A DNA stretch of 64,000 nucleotides from Siphonodentalium dalli (taxonomy: Eukaryota; Mollusca; Scaphopoda; Gadilida; Siphonodentaliidae): NCBI GenBank assembly GCA_032622095.1, contig CP136069.1, forward strand, positions 104,064,278 through 104,128,277, given 5' to 3'. Below the pieces are notes generated by a model that ran no database searches, was not told the origin of the DNA, and was given only the letters and a program-made list of their open reading frames with translations. Position numbers and translations under genes: made by a program. Positions 61,709 through 64,000 of this stretch are shown in pieces. How positions within the stretch are numbered: position 1 is the stretch's first letter; every line of letters starts with the position of its first letter.

Positions 61709-64000
61709 TCCGAATGACCCCAAAATGACTCGTTCCCATCTACATTACAATTTCGACAGCCATAACAAATTTTATGATGATCAGACTAAAGGTACGACCT
61801 GTAGCATGAACTAAAGGATTTAGTCATCCAAAGAATAAAATCCAAGATGGCTGCTGGCGGCCATGTTTTTTGGCCAAATGACCCCAAAATGACTCGTTCC
61901 CATCTACATGTCATTATTAACATTCTTGACAAATTTTATGATGATCAGACTAAAAGTAGGACCTGTAGCCCGTGCTAAAGGATTTAGTCATACAAAGAGT
62001 AAAATCCAAGATGGCTGTTGGCGACCATATTTTTTGGCCGAATGACCCCAAAATTATTCGTTCCATCTACATGTCATTGTTAATATCCATGACAAATTTT
62101 ATGATGATCAGACTAAAGGTACGACCTGCAGCCCGTGCTAAAGAATTTAGTCATGCAAAGAGTAAAATCCAAGATGGCTGCTGGCGGCCATGTTTTTTGG
62201 CCGAATGACCCCAAAATTACTCGTTCCCATCTATATGTCAATATTAACATCCATGACAAATTTCATGATGATCAGACGAACAGTACGACCTGTGGCCTGT
62301 GCTAATGGATTAAATTTTGAAATCCAAGATGGCCGCTGGCGGCCATGTTCTTTGTCCGAATGACCCCAAAATGACTCTTTCCCATCTACATTCCAATTTC
62401 GACAGCCATAACAAATTTTATGATGATCAGACTAAAGGTTCGACCTGTAGCATGAACTAAAGGATTTAGTCATCCAAAGAGTAAAATCCAAGATGGCTGC
62501 TGGCGGCCATGTTTTTTGGCCAAATGACCCCAAAATGACTCGTTCCCATCTACATGTCATTATTAACTTTCTTGACAAATTTTATGATGATCAGACTAAA
62601 AGTAGGACCTGTAGCCCGTGCTAAAGGATTTAGTCATACAAAGAGTAAAATCCAAGATGGCTGTTGGCGACCATATTTTTTGGCCGAATGACCCCAAAAT
62701 TATTCGTTCCATCTACATGTCATTGTTAATATCCATGACAAATTTTATGATGATCAGACTAAAGGTACGACCTGCAGCCCGTGCTAAAGAATTTAGTCAT
62801 GCAAAGAGTAAAATCCAAGATGGCTGCTGGCGGCCATGTTTTTTGGCCGAATGACCCCAAAATTACTCGTTCCCATCTACATGTCAATATTAACATCCAT
62901 GACAAATTTCATGATGATCAGACGAACAGTACGACCTGTGGCCTGTGCTAATGGATTAAATTTTGAAATCCAAGATGGCCGCTGGCGGCCATGTTTTTTG
63001 TCCGAATGACCCCAAAATGACTCGTTCCCATCTACATGCCAATTTCGACAGCCAAAACAAATTTTATGATGATCAGACTAAAGGTACGACCTGTAGCACG
63101 TACTAAAGGATTTAGTCATCCAAAGAGTAAAATCCAAGATGGCTGCTGGCGGCCATGTTTTTTGGCCAAATGACCCCAAAATGACTCGTTCCCATCTACA
63201 TATCATTATTAACATTCTTGACAAATTTTATGATGATCAGACTAAAGGTACGACCTGTAGCCCGTGCTAAAGGATTTAGTCATACAAAGAGTAAAATCCA
63301 AGATGGCCGCTGGCGACCATGTTTTTTGGCCGAATGACCCCAAAATTACTCGTTCCCATCTACATGGCATTGTTAACATCCATGACAAATTGTAAGATGA
63401 TCAGACTAAATGTACAACCTGCAGCCCGTGCTAAAGGATTTAGTCATGCAAAGAGTAAAATCCAAGATGGCTGCTGGCGGCCATGTTTTTTGGCCAAATG
63501 ACCCCAAAATGACTCGTTCCCATCTACATATCATTATTAACATTCTTGAGAAATTTTATGATGATCAGACTAAAAGTAGGACCTGTAGCCCGTGCTAAAG
63601 GATTTAGTCATACAAAGAGTAAAATCCAAGATGGCTGTTGGCGACCATGTTGGCCGAATGACCCCAAAATTATTCGTTCCATCTACATGCCATTGTTAAT
63701 ATCCATGACAAATTTTATGATGATCAGACTAAAGGTACGACCTGCAGCCCGTGCTAAAGAATTTAGTCATACAAAGAGTAAAATCCAAGATGGCTGCTGG
63801 CGGCCATGTTTTTTGGCCGAATAACCCCAAAATTACTCGTTCCCATCTACATGTCAATATTATCATCCATAACAAATTTCATGATGATCAGAAAAACAGT
63901 ACGACCTGTGGCCCGTGCTAATTGATTAAATTTTGAAATCCAAGATGGCCGCTGGCGGCCATGTTTTTTGTCCGAATGACCCCAAAATGACTCGTTCCAA

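Larger units (their letters stand above)
25190..64000 (+). repeat. Large satellite array of ~161 bp monomers (array 2, ~235 copies)
   Basis: One head-to-tail array, all monomers in plus orientation, running past the right edge of the window and interrupted only by the transposon at 39592-40512. Two monomer classes differ by linker. The ~163 bp class ends GGATTTAGTCATACAAAGAG then TAAAATCC; the ~155 bp class ends GGATTAAATTTTGAAATCC. Example 'GATGG' steps from 35331: 155, 163, 155, 164. It starts abruptly inside a monomer (GTCCGAATGACC), without the left end that bounds array 1. Length and occurrence recall the bivalve BIV160 family; I have not compared sequences. The many 60-90 codon frames are periodic artefacts. 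Confidence 0.95.

Noticed and set aside
25345-63824. Dozens of 60-92 codon open frames, for example MFFGRMTPKLLVPIYM... and MLKDLVIQRVKSKMA..., repeated along the array
   Set aside because: They follow the satellite period, start anywhere in the monomer, cross monomer borders in shifting frames, and have no codon bias or motif. They are artefacts of a repeat that happens to have few stops.
25190-64000. Regular repeats with variable segments, superficially CRISPR-like
   Set aside because: The period is ~161 bp, the whole monomer is conserved with no unique spacers, there are no cas genes, and the context is eukaryotic.

Overview
The window looks like animal nuclear DNA, most probably from a marine bivalve mollusc. 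Transposable-element wreckage is dense, there are no intact cellular genes, and a very large array of about 161 bp repeats fills the right part. Dispersed elements are built from a tandem core, an (ACGG)n-type microsatellite and a terminal hairpin. That layout resembles the 'pearl'/HINE-type elements and the BIV160-like ~160 bp satellites known from bivalves; the organism is inferred from this likeness and not proven. I found no rRNA, tRNA, CRISPR array or bacterial-type operon. Short open frames inside the arrays are by-products of repetition.

Layout. 1-3507 is a decayed LTR retrotransposon pol region (protease tail, RT, RNase H, integrase; Ty3/Gypsy-like), broken by at least three stops and several frameshifts. 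3508-6030 is mostly anonymous DNA with a possible LTR remnant and a diverged repeat pair. 6031-6585 is the extreme 3' end of a non-LTR (LINE) element. 7408-9436 is a dispersed tandem-core element (called E1). Its right half plus 1.7 kb of flank forms a 2.67 kb tandem segmental duplication (8481-11151 and 11152-13824) with only a few differences between copies.

14301-21196 is a nested stack. A second tandem-core element (E2) is split by a LINE that made a 13 bp target-site duplication (TAACAAGTCCCCT at 14483-14495 and 20182-20194). The LINE is itself interrupted by a third mobile element (16546-19960) made of about 20 copies of the same ~161 bp monomer that builds the big array further right. 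21590-22110 is a ~115 bp minisatellite and 22231-24596 is another tandem-core element (E4).

25190-64000 is one uninterrupted head-to-tail array of roughly 235 monomers in two length classes (about 155 and 163 bp). A 12-monomer higher-order unit (1939 bp) dominates about 30-42 kb, and a 4-monomer unit (646 bp) dominates about 51-63 kb. A 921 bp non-autonomous hAT-type transposon (39592-40512, 8 bp target duplication, 14 bp perfect terminal inverted repeats) sits inside one 12-mer.

The most interesting signal is that the ~161 bp repeat exists here both as the core of a bounded mobile element and as a megasatellite. The bounded element and the unrelated-core E family share the same end architecture: a left-end 15 nt dyad with compensatory arm changes, and a right-end TAGCTC...GAGCTA hairpin after a GTTGACG(G/T)AC microsatellite. 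This suggests one mobilisation system that carries, and may seed, different tandem arrays.
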